A DNA stretch of 64,000 bases from contig NZ_AP024745.1 of NCBI RefSeq assembly GCF_019704555.1, forward strand, positions 7,076,501-7,140,500, read 5' to 3'. Below the pieces are notes generated by a model, which saw nothing but the letters and a program-made list of their open reading frames with translations, was not told where the DNA came from and ran no database searches. Positions 50,067 to 59,100 of the stretch are shown piece after piece (the first letter of the stretch is position 1; each line of letters begins with the position of its first letter). The DNA comes from Actinoplanes sp. L3-i22. GTDB taxonomy: Bacteria > Actinomycetota > Actinomycetes > Mycobacteriales > Micromonosporaceae. A program made the position numbers and the translations under genes.

Positions 50067-50483
50067 ATGGCACTGGGGCCGCTCGAACTCATGATCATGT
50101 CCTTCCCCGCCGACCGGCTCAACGACGGCGTGCTGACCACCCTGGACCGGCTGACCCGGGCCGGGCAGCTGCGCGTCGTCGACGTCCTGGTGATGCGGAC
50201 CGGCCCGGCGGGCGGGGCGTGCACCGTGGAGCTCTGCGACCTGCCGGGGCTGCCGGGCGACCTCGCCTGGGCACGGCTGGCGACCGGGCTGATCACCGAG
50301 ACCGATCTCGACGAGGTTGCCAGGCTCGTCGACCGGGACACCGACGCGCTGGCGGTGCTGCTGGAGCACCGCTGGCTGAACGAACTGGCCGGCCGGGTCG
50401 CGGCGTCCGCGGGGACGATCGTGGCGCTGACCCACATTCCCGGGGCGCCCGGCCACGGACGAGTGCTGACCACGACGAGCTGA
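50067..50483 (+). CDS. DUF6325 family protein (copy A)
   Basis: The 138-residue soluble protein begins MALGPLELMIMSFPADRLNDGVLTTL and contains the family blocks LRVVDVLVMRTGPAG and ALAVLLEHRWLNELA. Function unknown. It lacks the Gly-rich insert of the 19922 protein. It is leaderless (CAGGCT 6 bp before ATG) and is the first of a four-gene operon. Confidence 0.85.
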   Translation: MALGPLELMIMSFPADRLNDGVLTTLDRLTRAGQLRVVDVLVMRTGPAGGACTVELCDLPGLPGDLAWARLATGLITETDLDEVARLVDRDTDALAVLLEHRWLNELAGRVAASAGTIVALTHIPGAPGHGRVLTTTS

Positions 50484-50491
50484 GGGGAATC

Positions 50492-50728
50492 ATGACCAGG
50501 AGACAGATCGCCGAACGGCGGGCCGCCGTCGCCTACGACGTGCTGCGGGGACGTCCGATCCGTCCGGACTACGGGTATCTGCTGGTGCTGCCGCTGCTCG
50601 CGGCGGCCGGTGGCGCGCTGATCGCGTGGGGCATCGAGACCCTCGTGGTCCACCGCGGCGGCCGCGGCCGGCCCGCGCCCGGGCAGGAGCCGGCCGAGGA
50701 CCGCCGGCTCGAGGCGGTGAGCGCCTGA
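50492..50728 (+). CDS. Small single-TM protein
   Basis: The 78-residue product has a basic N terminus (MTRRQIAERRAAVAYDVLRGR), one TM helix (YLLVLPLLAAAGGALIAWGI) and a charged tail. AGGGGA lies just before the ATG. Its stop overlaps the ATG of the second DUF6325 gene (TGATG). No family recognised. Confidence 0.75.
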   Translation: MTRRQIAERRAAVAYDVLRGRPIRPDYGYLLVLPLLAAAGGALIAWGIETLVVHRGGRGRPAPGQEPAEDRRLEAVSA

Positions 50729-51210
50729 TGAGCGACCTCGACGAGATGGGACCGGTCGACTACCTGTGCATCGAGTTCCCGCGCGGCAGTCTCGACGGCA
50801 AATCGCTGCCGCTGCTGCTGGACCTGGTGGACCGGCGGATCATCCGGCTGCTGGACCTGCTGTTCGTCCGCAAGTCACCGGACGGCGCGGTGGTCGCCCT
50901 GGACGGCCGTGAGCTGGACCTGAACGGGCTCGGCGCGTTCCACGGCGCCGCCTCCGGCATGCTCGGCGGCGACGACCTGCGCGAGGCCGGCTCGATCCTG
51001 GAGCCGGGAGCGGCCGCGGTGCTGCTGGTCTACGAGAACCTGTGGGCCGCACCGCTGGCCCGGTCGCTGCGGCACGCCGGCGCGCACCTGGTCGCCGGCG
51101 GCCGGATCCCGATCCAGGAGCTGCTCGCCGCGCTCGACGCGACCGAGCCGGCCGCCGGAACCGGAACCGGACCGGCGGCCACGCCGGCCTCGGTCACCGG
51201 TGGGAGGTGA
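50728..51210 (+). CDS. DUF6325 family protein (copy B)
   Basis: The 160-residue protein is a typical DUF6325 member: MGPVDYLCIEFPRGSLDGK, RLLDLLFVRKSPDGAVVALDGREL and AAAVLLVYENLWAAPLARSLRHAGAHLVAGGRIP. The C terminus is Ala/Thr-rich. Function unknown; the family is common next to SHOCT proteins, as here. Confidence 0.87.
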   Translation: MSDLDEMGPVDYLCIEFPRGSLDGKSLPLLLDLVDRRIIRLLDLLFVRKSPDGAVVALDGRELDLNGLGAFHGAASGMLGGDDLREAGSILEPGAAAVLLVYENLWAAPLARSLRHAGAHLVAGGRIPIQELLAALDATEPAAGTGTGPAATPASVTGGR

Positions 51211-51216
51211 GGGGCG

Positions 51217-51498
51217 ATGCCGGGTCTGCTCAGAGGAATCGCACGCACCGCGGTGATCGCCGGGACGGCGACCGCGGTGTCCAACCGGGTGTCCCGCCGG
51301 CAGGCCGGACGCTGGGCACGACAGGAGGACGAGCAGTACTACGACGAGCAACCGGTGGACGAGCCGGAGCCGGAGCCGGCCGTGGACCCGATGACGGCGA
51401 AGCTGGACCAGGTACGGCAGCTGGGTGAGCTGAAGTCGCAGGGCCTGATCACCGACGCGGAGTTCGAGGTACAGAAGTCGAAAATCTTCAACTCCTGA
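51217..51498 (+). CDS. SHOCT-domain protein
   Basis: The 93-residue protein has an N-terminal hydrophobic segment (GLLRGIARTAVIAGTATAVSN), an acidic Glu/Pro linker and a C-terminal SHOCT domain (MTAKLDQVRQLGELKSQGLITDAEFEVQKSKIF). SHOCT domains mediate oligomerisation. GGGAGGTGAGGGG lies before the ATG. It is the last gene of the operon and is followed by a long inverted repeat and a strong terminator. Confidence 0.9.
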   Translation: MPGLLRGIARTAVIAGTATAVSNRVSRRQAGRWARQEDEQYYDEQPVDEPEPEPAVDPMTAKLDQVRQLGELKSQGLITDAEFEVQKSKIFNS

Positions 51499-51508
51499 TG
51501 ACGCGACA

Positions 51509-51586
51509 TTGACGTGTTGACTTGACATGACGGTCTGAGTCAACGATGACGCTGCGTCGATCCACAACGTCAAGTCAACACGTCAA
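51509..51586. repeat. Perfect 18-bp inverted repeat in the SHOCT 3' region
   Basis: TTGACGTGTTGACTTGAC (51509-51526) is exactly complementary to GTCAAGTCAACACGTCAA (51569-51586), with 42 bp between, which includes the smaller palindrome GACGCTGCGTC. Its base composition is much more AT-rich than the neighbourhood. It could form a cruciform or long RNA hairpin, or be a pair of binding sites with repeated TTGAC. Confidence 0.85.
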
Positions 51587-51596
51587 CATGTCGATG

Positions 51597-51638
51597 CGAC
51601 AGGCGGGGCCGCTCGTACCTGAGCGGCCCCGCCTGTCG
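51597..51638. terminator. Strong bidirectional terminator (18-bp stem)
   Basis: CGACAGGCGGGGCCGCTC (51597-51614) pairs perfectly with GAGCGGCCCCGCCTGTCG (51621-51638) around the loop GTACCT. It lies between the SHOCT gene and the convergent RDD gene, so it may stop transcripts from both sides. Confidence 0.92.
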
Positions 51639-51679
51639 TGTCGTGTACCGGCCGTCGCTGGACGACGCCGGCAGCGTCC

Positions 51680-52114
51680 TCATCCCTCCCGGATGACCGC
51701 TCCCTCCCGGACGACCGCGGTCATGGCGATCTTGTCGGGCAGGCCCTGGTGCCGGCGGTCGACGATCAGCCACAGCGCGCCGACCGGGAAATACGCCAGC
51801 AGCAGCGCCCGCACCAGCGCGGCGAGCCACCGCACCGGCCCGCCGTCGGCGCGGACCACCCGGACGCCGACCACGGCCATCCCCGGCGTCCGCCCGGCCA
51901 GCACCCAGAACAGCGCGCAGTACACCGCGAGCAGCGCGGGCAGCACCACCAGATAGGACGAGAGGATCAGCCGGGCCAGCTCCCGGGCCTCGTGGCCGAC
52001 GACCGAGGCGACCAGCCCGAAGGCGGTCGCCCCGGCCGCGGCGAGCACCGCGACGGTGAGAGTGTCGATCAGGTACGCCAAGGTCCGGCTGACCAGCCCG
52101 GCGTACCCGCTCAT
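51680..52114 (-). CDS. RDD family membrane protein
   Basis: The 144-residue protein has three or four TM helices and the RDD pattern: LVSRTLAYLIDTLTVAVLAA at the N terminus and LAGRTPGMAVVGVRVVRADG in the middle (Arg in place of one canonical Asp). The family is linked to ion or solute transport but not well defined. Its ATG overlaps the stop of the preceding gene (ATGA). It is the last gene of the P-type ATPase operon. Confidence 0.87.
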   Translation of the reverse strand: MSGYAGLVSRTLAYLIDTLTVAVLAAAGATAFGLVASVVGHEARELARLILSSYLVVLPALLAVYCALFWVLAGRTPGMAVVGVRVVRADGGPVRWLAALVRALLLAYFPVGALWLIVDRRHQGLPDKIAMTAVVREGAVIREG

Positions 52115-52560
52115 GGGGCGTCGCCGCGCCTCGACATCTTCAGGGTGAGCCGGTCGACCGCGCTGTCGCCGGCCGCCGCCCCGGACCGGACCCGGCCGAG
52201 GGCCTCGCCGACGATGCTCTCCCGCTGGCCGCGGATCAGCCCGCGGACCCGGTCCGGCTCGTTCTCCAGCAGCGTCAGGACCCGTTCCAGCTGGGCGTCG
52301 ACGAGCCGTTCGACCAGCTCCGAGTGGGCCAGCCGGTCGACCGCCGTGTCGACGGCCCGCCGCGCGCCGCGCTGGCCGCGCTCGCGCTCCGCGGCGCCCC
52401 GCTCGGCGAGCACGGTCCACCGGGCCCAGACCTCCGCCGCCGTACGCAAACTCTCTTGATCCCACCGTGAGCGAAGAGCGGACAGCTTGTCGGCGCTCTT
52501 CTCCCCGGCGCGGAACACGGCGCCGATCGCGACGTCGCCGAGCTGGATCAACGCGATCAT
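52111..52560 (-). CDS. Helical hypothetical protein of the ATPase operon
   Basis: I do not recognise the family. The 149-residue soluble product is helical and charged (VDTAVDRLAHSELVERLVDAQLERVLTLLENEPDRVRGLIRGQRESIV) with a short hydrophobic N terminus. GGGAGG lies 6 bp before ATG 52560. It overlaps both neighbours by 4 bp, so it is translationally coupled to the ATPase and the RDD protein. Confidence 0.8.
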   Translation of the reverse strand: MIALIQLGDVAIGAVFRAGEKSADKLSALRSRWDQESLRTAAEVWARWTVLAERGAAERERGQRGARRAVDTAVDRLAHSELVERLVDAQLERVLTLLENEPDRVRGLIRGQRESIVGEALGRVRSGAAAGDSAVDRLTLKMSRRGDAP

Positions 52561-55214
52561 GATGGCCTCCCGGCCCGGCGCCGCAGCACCGCTTTGCGGA
52601 TCTCGGTGGGCACGATGACGGTGAGCGCGGCGAGCAGGCAGATCCCCCACTGGCCGAGGTCGAGGCTGACCGTGCCGAGCAGTCTCTGGATCAGGCCGAG
52701 CTCGGTGGCCAGCACGATCGCGGCCAGCGACATCCCGCTGGTGATCAGGAACCGCCGGTCGTCGAAGGTGTCCCGGCTGAACACCGATCGGATGTCGCTG
52801 CGCACGGTGACCGAGAAGATCAGGTTCATCAGCGAGAACGCGGTCAGGCCCATGGTCCGGGCGACGTGGATGTCGTGGTCGCGTTCGGCGAACCAGAGCA
52901 CGAGCAGCGTGATCGCGCCCATGAACACGCCCATCAGGCCGAGCCAGCCGAGCACCCGGTTGGTCAGCAGCGGCTCGTCGGAGCGGCGCGGCGGCCGGCG
53001 CATGATGTCCGGCTCGGCGGTGCCGTAGCCGAGGCCGACGGACTGGAAGACCTGCGTGGTGAAGTTCAGCCAGAGCGTCTGCAGCGGCAGGAACGGCACG
53101 CCGCCGGCGATGTTGCCGATGCTCGCCGCGAGGAACGTGACGATCATGGCGGCCAGCACGCCCATCTGGAAGAAGATATATTTCTTCAGGTTGGCGTAGA
53201 GCGCCCGGCCCAGCTCGACGGCCTTGACGATGGTGGCGAAGTCGTCGTCGGTGAGGATCATCGCGGCGGCTTCCTTGCTCACCTCGGTGCCGGTGATCCC
53301 CATCGCGATGCCGATGTCGGCCTTCTTCAGCGCCGGCGCGTCGTTCACCCCGTCGCCGGTCATCGCGACGATGTGGCCCTTGCGCCGGAGCACCTCGACC
53401 AGGCGCACCTTGTGCTCCGGGGTGACCCGGGCGATCACGCCGATGCCGTCGATCTCCCGGTCGGCCTCCTCGTCGCTCATCGCGCCGAACTCGGCGCCGG
53501 TGATCGCGCGGCCGCGGATGCCGAGCTTGCCGGCGATCGCGGCGGCGGTGATCGCGTGGTCCCCGGTGATCATGCGGACCTCGATGCCGGCCGCGTGGGC
53601 CTGCTCGATCGCGTCCTTCGCCTGCGGCCGGGGCGGGTCGACGATGCCGACCAGGGCCAGCGGCTCGAGGTTCTCCAGCATGCCGAGCAGGTCGTCCCCG
53701 ACGGCGTCGGCGGTTCCGCGCGCGGTCGCCATCACCCGCAGGCCCTGCCGGGCCAGCCGCTCGTTCTCGGCCAGGTAGCGCTCGTGCTGTTCGGGAGTCA
53801 CCGAGCAGCGGGCCAGGACCTGGTCCGGAGCCCCCTTGACGAAGAACTGCACCTTGCCCGAGATCTCATGGAAAGAAGCCATCATTTTGTACGCGGCGTC
53901 GAACGGCAACACGGCCACGCGGGGATATTTCTCCCGGGTCGCATCGGCGTCCAGTCCACCCTTCTCGGCGAGCACCACCAGGGCGAGCTCGGTCGGGTCC
54001 CCGATCAGCCGGCCGTCCTGGACCACCGCGTCCGACGCGAGGATCATCGGCAGCAGGTACTCGTCGAGCGGCACGTCCGGCTCGCCCGCGACCCGCTTGA
54101 TCGTGCCCTCGGTGGAGTAACCGCCGCCGGAGATCACGTACCGCCGGCCCGGGATGGCCATCTCGGTCGCGGTCATCTGGTTCAGCGTCAGCGTGCCGGT
54201 CTTGTCCGAGTTGATCGCCGACGTGGAGCCGAGCGTCTCGGTCGAGCGCAGCCGCTTCACGATCGCGTTCGCCTTGGCGAGCAGCTGGGTGCCCATCGAC
54301 AGGATCGTGGTGACCACCGCCGGCAGGCCGGTCGGGATCGCCGAGACGGCGAACGCGACCGCGGCGGTGAAGACCACGGTGAACTCGTTGCCACGGGCCA
54401 GGTTGATCAGCACCGAGGCCAGGAGCGCGAAGCCGGCGACGTACAAAATCTGGTTTGTCAGTTTGGCGAGTTGCCGGGTGAGCGGCGTCGCCGCGTCCTT
54501 GTCGGCCTGCAGCATTCCGGAGATCCGGCCGACCTCGGTCGTCATCCCGGTCGCGGTGACCAGCAACTCCCCGGCGCCGCGGGTGACGTTGGTGTTCATG
54601 TAGGCCATGTCGGACCGGTCGCCCAGGTCGGTGTCCGGCTCGGTCAGCGGGTCGACGTTCTTGGCGACCGGCAGGCTCTCCCCGGTCAGCGCCGACTCGT
54701 CGATCTCCAGGCTGGACGCGCGCAGCAGCCGCCCGTCCGCCGGGATCACGTCGCCGGCCTCGATCTCCACCACGTCGCCGGGGACCAGCTCCTCGGCGGG
54801 CAGCTCGGTGAGCTTGCCGCCGCGGCGCACCCGCGCCTTGACGATCATCATCTTCTGCAGCGCGTCGATCGCGGCGGCGGCCTTGCCCTCCTGGTGCAGG
54901 CCGAGCGCGGCGTTGAGCAGGGTCAGCGCGATCAGCATCACGCCGGTGCCCCACTGCTTCAACGGGTACAGGCTGCCCAGGCCCGCGATCAGCAGCACGA
55001 TCTGCATCGGGTCGGCGTACTGGCGCACGAACGCCCGCCACCACGGCTCGCGTTTGGCCTGGGTGAAGCGGTTCGGGCCGTACTTCTCGCGGCGGGCAGC
55101 GGCTTCCGTGTCGCTCAGACCGTGCTGCTGGTCGACATTTTCGACTTCAAGCGCTTCCGGTACGGAGAGGGTGTGGAAGATCGGGGTCTCCGGCGGCGTG
55201 GTCATGGTCGCCAT
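52557..55214 (-). CDS. P-type cation ATPase with altered ion-site residues (CtpF/SERCA-like family)
   Basis: The 885-residue ATPase has the full type II plan: actuator TGES (177-180), phosphorylation site DKTGT with Asp337, hinge MTGDGVNDAPALKKADIG, and ten TM helices. Two ion-site positions differ from Ca2+ pumps: M4 has PTGLP (294-298) instead of PEGLP, and M6 has LWLNFTTQVFQ where SERCA has an Asp. The transported ion is therefore uncertain. Mycobacterial CtpF, of the same broad family, is in the DosR regulon. The ATG lies 7 bp after the DUF6069 stop. GC content and codon use match neighbours. Confidence 0.92.
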   Translation of the reverse strand: MATMTTPPETPIFHTLSVPEALEVENVDQQHGLSDTEAAARREKYGPNRFTQAKREPWWRAFVRQYADPMQIVLLIAGLGSLYPLKQWGTGVMLIALTLLNAALGLHQEGKAAAAIDALQKMMIVKARVRRGGKLTELPAEELVPGDVVEIEAGDVIPADGRLLRASSLEIDESALTGESLPVAKNVDPLTEPDTDLGDRSDMAYMNTNVTRGAGELLVTATGMTTEVGRISGMLQADKDAATPLTRQLAKLTNQILYVAGFALLASVLINLARGNEFTVVFTAAVAFAVSAIPTGLPAVVTTILSMGTQLLAKANAIVKRLRSTETLGSTSAINSDKTGTLTLNQMTATEMAIPGRRYVISGGGYSTEGTIKRVAGEPDVPLDEYLLPMILASDAVVQDGRLIGDPTELALVVLAEKGGLDADATREKYPRVAVLPFDAAYKMMASFHEISGKVQFFVKGAPDQVLARCSVTPEQHERYLAENERLARQGLRVMATARGTADAVGDDLLGMLENLEPLALVGIVDPPRPQAKDAIEQAHAAGIEVRMITGDHAITAAAIAGKLGIRGRAITGAEFGAMSDEEADREIDGIGVIARVTPEHKVRLVEVLRRKGHIVAMTGDGVNDAPALKKADIGIAMGITGTEVSKEAAAMILTDDDFATIVKAVELGRALYANLKKYIFFQMGVLAAMIVTFLAASIGNIAGGVPFLPLQTLWLNFTTQVFQSVGLGYGTAEPDIMRRPPRRSDEPLLTNRVLGWLGLMGVFMGAITLLVLWFAERDHDIHVARTMGLTAFSLMNLIFSVTVRSDIRSVFSRDTFDDRRFLITSGMSLAAIVLATELGLIQRLLGTVSLDLGQWGICLLAALTVIVPTEIRKAVLRRRAGRPS

Positions 55215-55221
55215 CGGGCGC

Positions 55222-55710
55222 CTACCGGTACTGGGGCGGGTAGGGGCGCGACGACGCCGGCCGGGTGTCGACGCGGACCAGGCGGGTCGCCGACCGGGCC
55301 ACCCCGGCGATCAGCGAGCCGATCGCGATCCCGATGATCATGTTCAGCCCGGACGTGTAGAACTGGGCTGCCCGCTCCGCGTCGGTGACGAACGGCGCGA
55401 GCATCGCCGAGACCGTGGCCAGCCCGATCACCCAGCCGAAGAAGCGCATCGGCCGTGGTGTGGTCAGGATCAGCACGTGCACCAGGCCGGTGGCGAGCAG
55501 GGCGGCGAGGGCGGCGCCGAGCGCGTACCAGCCGGTGCTGGCGTCCCCCCAGGTCCCCTGGCCCTTGGGGGCGAGGACGTCGATGTCGAAGATCCCGCGC
55601 CCGAGCAGGATCCCGGCGACGGCGATCAGCGCGGCGACGGCCGCGGTCGCGCCGCCCCCGGCCCACAGTTTGCCGGCGTTGACGGTGGGTTTCACAGATT
55701 CGGTGGTCAT
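55222..55710 (-). CDS. DUF6069 family four-TM membrane protein
   Basis: The 162-residue protein begins MTTESVKPTVNAGKLWAGG and has four TM helices with the blocks APKGQGTWGDASTGWYALGAALAALLATGLVHVLIL and RPMRFFGWVIGLATVSAMLAPF, as in DUF6069. Function unknown. GAGGAG lies 6 bp before ATG 55710. It is the first gene of the ATPase operon, driven by the palindrome at 55774. Confidence 0.82.
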   Translation of the reverse strand: MTTESVKPTVNAGKLWAGGGATAAVAALIAVAGILLGRGIFDIDVLAPKGQGTWGDASTGWYALGAALAALLATGLVHVLILTTPRPMRFFGWVIGLATVSAMLAPFVTDAERAAQFYTSGLNMIIGIAIGSLIAGVARSATRLVRVDTRPASSRPYPPQYR

Positions 55711-55773
55711 CCGGTTCTCCTCGGTCGCACGGGAGGTGCCGCGCTGAGAATCGCCGGGGGCGGCGGTTGCCGC

Positions 55774-55792
55774 CTCATCCAGCCGGGATGAG
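55774..55792 (-). promoter_or_regulatory. Shared palindrome of the P-type ATPase operon
   Basis: CTCATCC-AGCCG-GGATGAG has both half-sites perfect. On the minus strand GATTCT (complement of 55747-55752) follows after exactly 21 bp, with a leader of about 30 nt containing GAGGAG. Confidence 0.87.
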
Positions 55793-55899
55793 TCTCGGTG
55801 GGGTGGGTGGTCCGGGTCGGGCGTGACCTGCGCGTCTTGCGTTCCGGAGCGGTGTTTCTTTCGTTTCGGGGGCGGCGGGATTCGCGTTCCGTCCGCTTC

Positions 55900-56103
55900 G
55901 CGCCTCGCCGCCGTGCGCGTCCTGGCGGCCTGCGTCCTGCCACCGTGCGCGTGCCGGCGGCCCGCGTCTTGCCCATCGTGCGCGTCCTGGTGGTCTGCGC
56001 CTTGCCACCTTGCGCGTCCTGGGGGCCCGCGTCTTGCCCATCGTGCGCGTCCTGGCGGTCTGCGCCTTGCCACCTTGCGCGTCCTGGGGGCCCGCGTCTT
56101 GCC
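55900..56103. repeat. 65-bp tandem repeats upstream of the SCO7613-like gene
   Basis: The block starting GTCTTGCCCATCGTGCGCG recurs at 55966 and 56031, and its first bases again at 56096, a 65-bp period. The two full copies differ at few positions; a more divergent copy lies before 55966. Inside each unit GTGCGCGTCCTGG-type subrepeats occur. The array ends about 20 bp before the start codon. Confidence 0.85.
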
Positions 56104-56124
56104 GGCATGCGCCAAACTGTCGCC

Positions 56125-59100
56125 GTGAGCAGCGAGTTTGAGAGTTACCCCTGTCCGCATTGTGCGGCGATCGCATCGACGGTCAGCGGGTGCCCTCAGT
56201 GTGGGCGCGGGCCGGACACGGACGCCATCGGGGTGATCCGCCTGAACGCGGAGCTGACCGGGCTCGGTGAACGCCTCCGAGCGGCTCGGGCCGAGGTCAG
56301 CGCCGTGGAGACGGCGATCGGGAACGTGCGGGGCCGTCGGGACGCGCTCGCGTTCCGGGTGCGGTCTGCGGTCGAGGCCGCCCGCGCGGGATCGCCCGTT
56401 CCCGGCCCGATCCCGGCGCCGCCTCACGCCGGGCCGTTCCCCGGGCCGGGGCACTCCGGCCCTCTTCTCGGGCCGGGACATTCCCCGGTCGCTCCGTCCG
56501 CCGAGTCCTGGCCGATTCCCGGCTCGCCTCTCGCCACGCCGGGGCATGTTCCGGCCGCTCCCTTCGCCGGGCGTGGGTCCGGTCCGGCTTCGCCCTTCGG
56601 CGGGCCGACACCGGCGCAGGTTCCGCCCTTCGCCGGGCCGTTCGCCCCGGCCACCGAGCGGCGCCTGACCACGCTGACCGCGCAGAACGTGCTGTTCGCA
56701 CTGGGCGGGTTGCTGCTCGTGGTAGCGGCGGCAGTTTTCACCGCGGTGGCCTGGGCCCAGGTCGGCGTGGTCGGCCGGGCGGCAATTCTCGCCGTGGCGA
56801 CCGCCGCCGTGCTGGCGGTGCCGCCCTTCGCGGTACGACGTCAGCTGACCGGCGCGGCGGAAACTTTCGCCGCGGTGGGCGTGCTGATGATCCTGCTCGA
56901 CGGCTATGCGGCCTGGACCGTCGATCTCCTGGGCGTGACGGATCTGCGGCCGTCGGCCTACGCAGCCGCGGTCGGGACGGCGACCGCGGGAATCGCGTTC
57001 GGTTACGGCCGGCTGGTCGGCCTGCCCGGCCCGAAAATTTCCGCCTTGGTGATCGCGCAGCCGGTGTTCCCGCTGGTGGCCGCGGCCGTCTCGGCCGGCG
57101 CGACCGGCTGGTCCCTCGCCCTGACCGCCGCGACCGTGGTGAACGTCGCCGCGCTGTGGCGGGTCCGCTTCACCGCGACCGCGGTCGGCGTGGTCGCGTA
57201 CCTCTGCGGCAGTGTTTCCGCGTTCGTGGCGGCGATGCTGGCCCTCGCCGGCCTGGGATCCGCCGACACCGCAGGCCGGGCCGCGGCGGCAGGCGGCGCC
57301 TTGATGCTGCTCGCCGCGGTTGCCGCCACCGGCGCGGTACTCGCCCGGCACCCCGTCGCCCAGACCTGGACCACCGCCCTGCTCACCGTGGCAACCGCCG
57401 TCACGGCAGCCGGCTGGCTGCTGCAGCTGGGCGACGGCACCGAACTCCTACGGCTGTCCACCGTCGCCCTGGCCATCGCAGTCGCCACCGCAGCCGCAGC
57501 CGGCCGCTTCCCCAGCCTGGCAAAGCGCGCAGACCCGGCCGCTCCCGTCACGGAGCGCCCAGCCGGTAACCCCGCACAGCCCGCAACCCGCGAACCATCG
57601 GCCGATCCCCTCACCGCCGCCGCAGGCACAGGCCCCATTCACCCCGCAAGACGCGAACCATCGGCCGATCCCCTCACTGCGGCTGCGGAAGCACAGCCCT
57701 CGCCGCCGACAAGACGCGGGCCTTGGGCTCGCGTGCTTGCCGTGGTCGCCGATGGGCGCCTCCCCGAGCCGTTCCGGCGTGGATCGTGGGCCGGAGCGCT
57801 CGCCGTAGCCGGTGTGCCCACACTCGGGCTCGCCTGGAGTGTGCTGATAGCTGCGACGAACAGCATGGCAGCGGCACAACCAGTACTGGGAGCCGCGCTG
57901 ACGGCCACCGTCGCCGGCCCGGGCAATTCCGCCGCCCGAACCGGCACGGGTCCCACGACCTCCTGGGTGGGAACGGGTGCGGATTCCGGAATCCCCTGGG
58001 TAGGAACCGGCCCGGGCTGGGACCTTCTTGTCGCGACGGTTGCCCTGCTCGCCGCATTCGTGATCCTGCTGCCCGCCCGATTCCGCCCGGATCTGTCCCT
58101 GTCCGCCCTCACCGCGGTATGCCTGCTGCTCCCCGCGGCATTCGGCCTCCCGTGGTGGACCGCCGCAGCTCTCGGAATCGCAGTTTCCGCACTCGCACTC
58201 GCCCTGGCAACCCGCACACCGAGCACCCTCCGCCTCACGATCACCGCGCTCGCCGCGACCCACGCCTTGATCACCAGCCTGGGCGACCCGGGCGTAGCCG
58301 CCGCCGTATGCGGCACCATCGCCACACTCGGCATCAGCGCAGCCCTGTTCCTCCAGCGCAACCACCTCACCGCAGCAAGTCTCGCCACCACCGGACCCAC
58401 CACAGCCAGCCTCACCACCACCGGACCCACCACAGCCAGCCTCACCACCACCGAACCCACCACAGCCAGCCTCACCACCACCGAACCCGGCACCACCGGA
58501 CCTGCCGCAGCTGGAGCCGCAACCAGCGCGGCTCCGCTTGCTGAATCCGCGAAGGAACCTTTCGCCGCGAGTCGGGCCCGGCTCCTCGGTGCGTGGGCCA
58601 TGACCGTGGGCCTGCTCGCCATCGTGCCGACCGTCTGGCTCGGACTCCTGGCGGCGGAACTTTCCGTCACCACGCAGGTCCGCGCCTTGTTGGTAGTGAC
58701 CGCGGTGCTGTGCCTGGTCGCTCGCCGGGTCCGCGGCTATGAATTGCAGGCATCCTCGGTCGCACTACTGCTGGCGGCCGCCACTCCCCTGTGGAGCCTG
58801 CCCGGCGACGATCCGGCGCAGCTCTACGTGGGCGCGGCCCTGATCCTGGTCGCCACGCTGAGGTCCGCGCCGGCCACTCCGTTCGCCGCGTCCGCGCTGG
58901 CCGTAGGCCTACTGGCCTGGACCGCCGACGACCTCGCAGCCCTCTTGACGTTCCAGGAACCCGTCACGCCAGCGGTTTCATGGGCGACAGTCGCCGCGAC
59001 ACTGATGGCCGCGGTCGCGACCTGGCTCTTCGCCACCAGGTGGATCGCGGCACCGTTCGTAGCCCTCGCTGTCCCGCTCACTCTGGCCGCCGCCCACGCA

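Larger units (their letters stand above)
55711..56124. other. Intergenic region with regulon site and 65-bp repeats
   Basis: No gene is supported here. From left to right it has the DUF6069 leader, the -10 GATTCT and the shared palindrome at 55774-55792, and a 65-bp tandem repeat from about 55900. The right edge carries a leaderless promoter for the giant membrane protein (CAAACT 6 bp before GTG 56125). Confidence 0.7.

Noticed and set aside
51679..51697. CTCATCC-CTCCC-GGATGAC at the RDD gene stop codon
   Set aside because: It matches the palindrome but lies at the 3' end of a gene with no downstream gene to drive and no fitting hexamer on either side.
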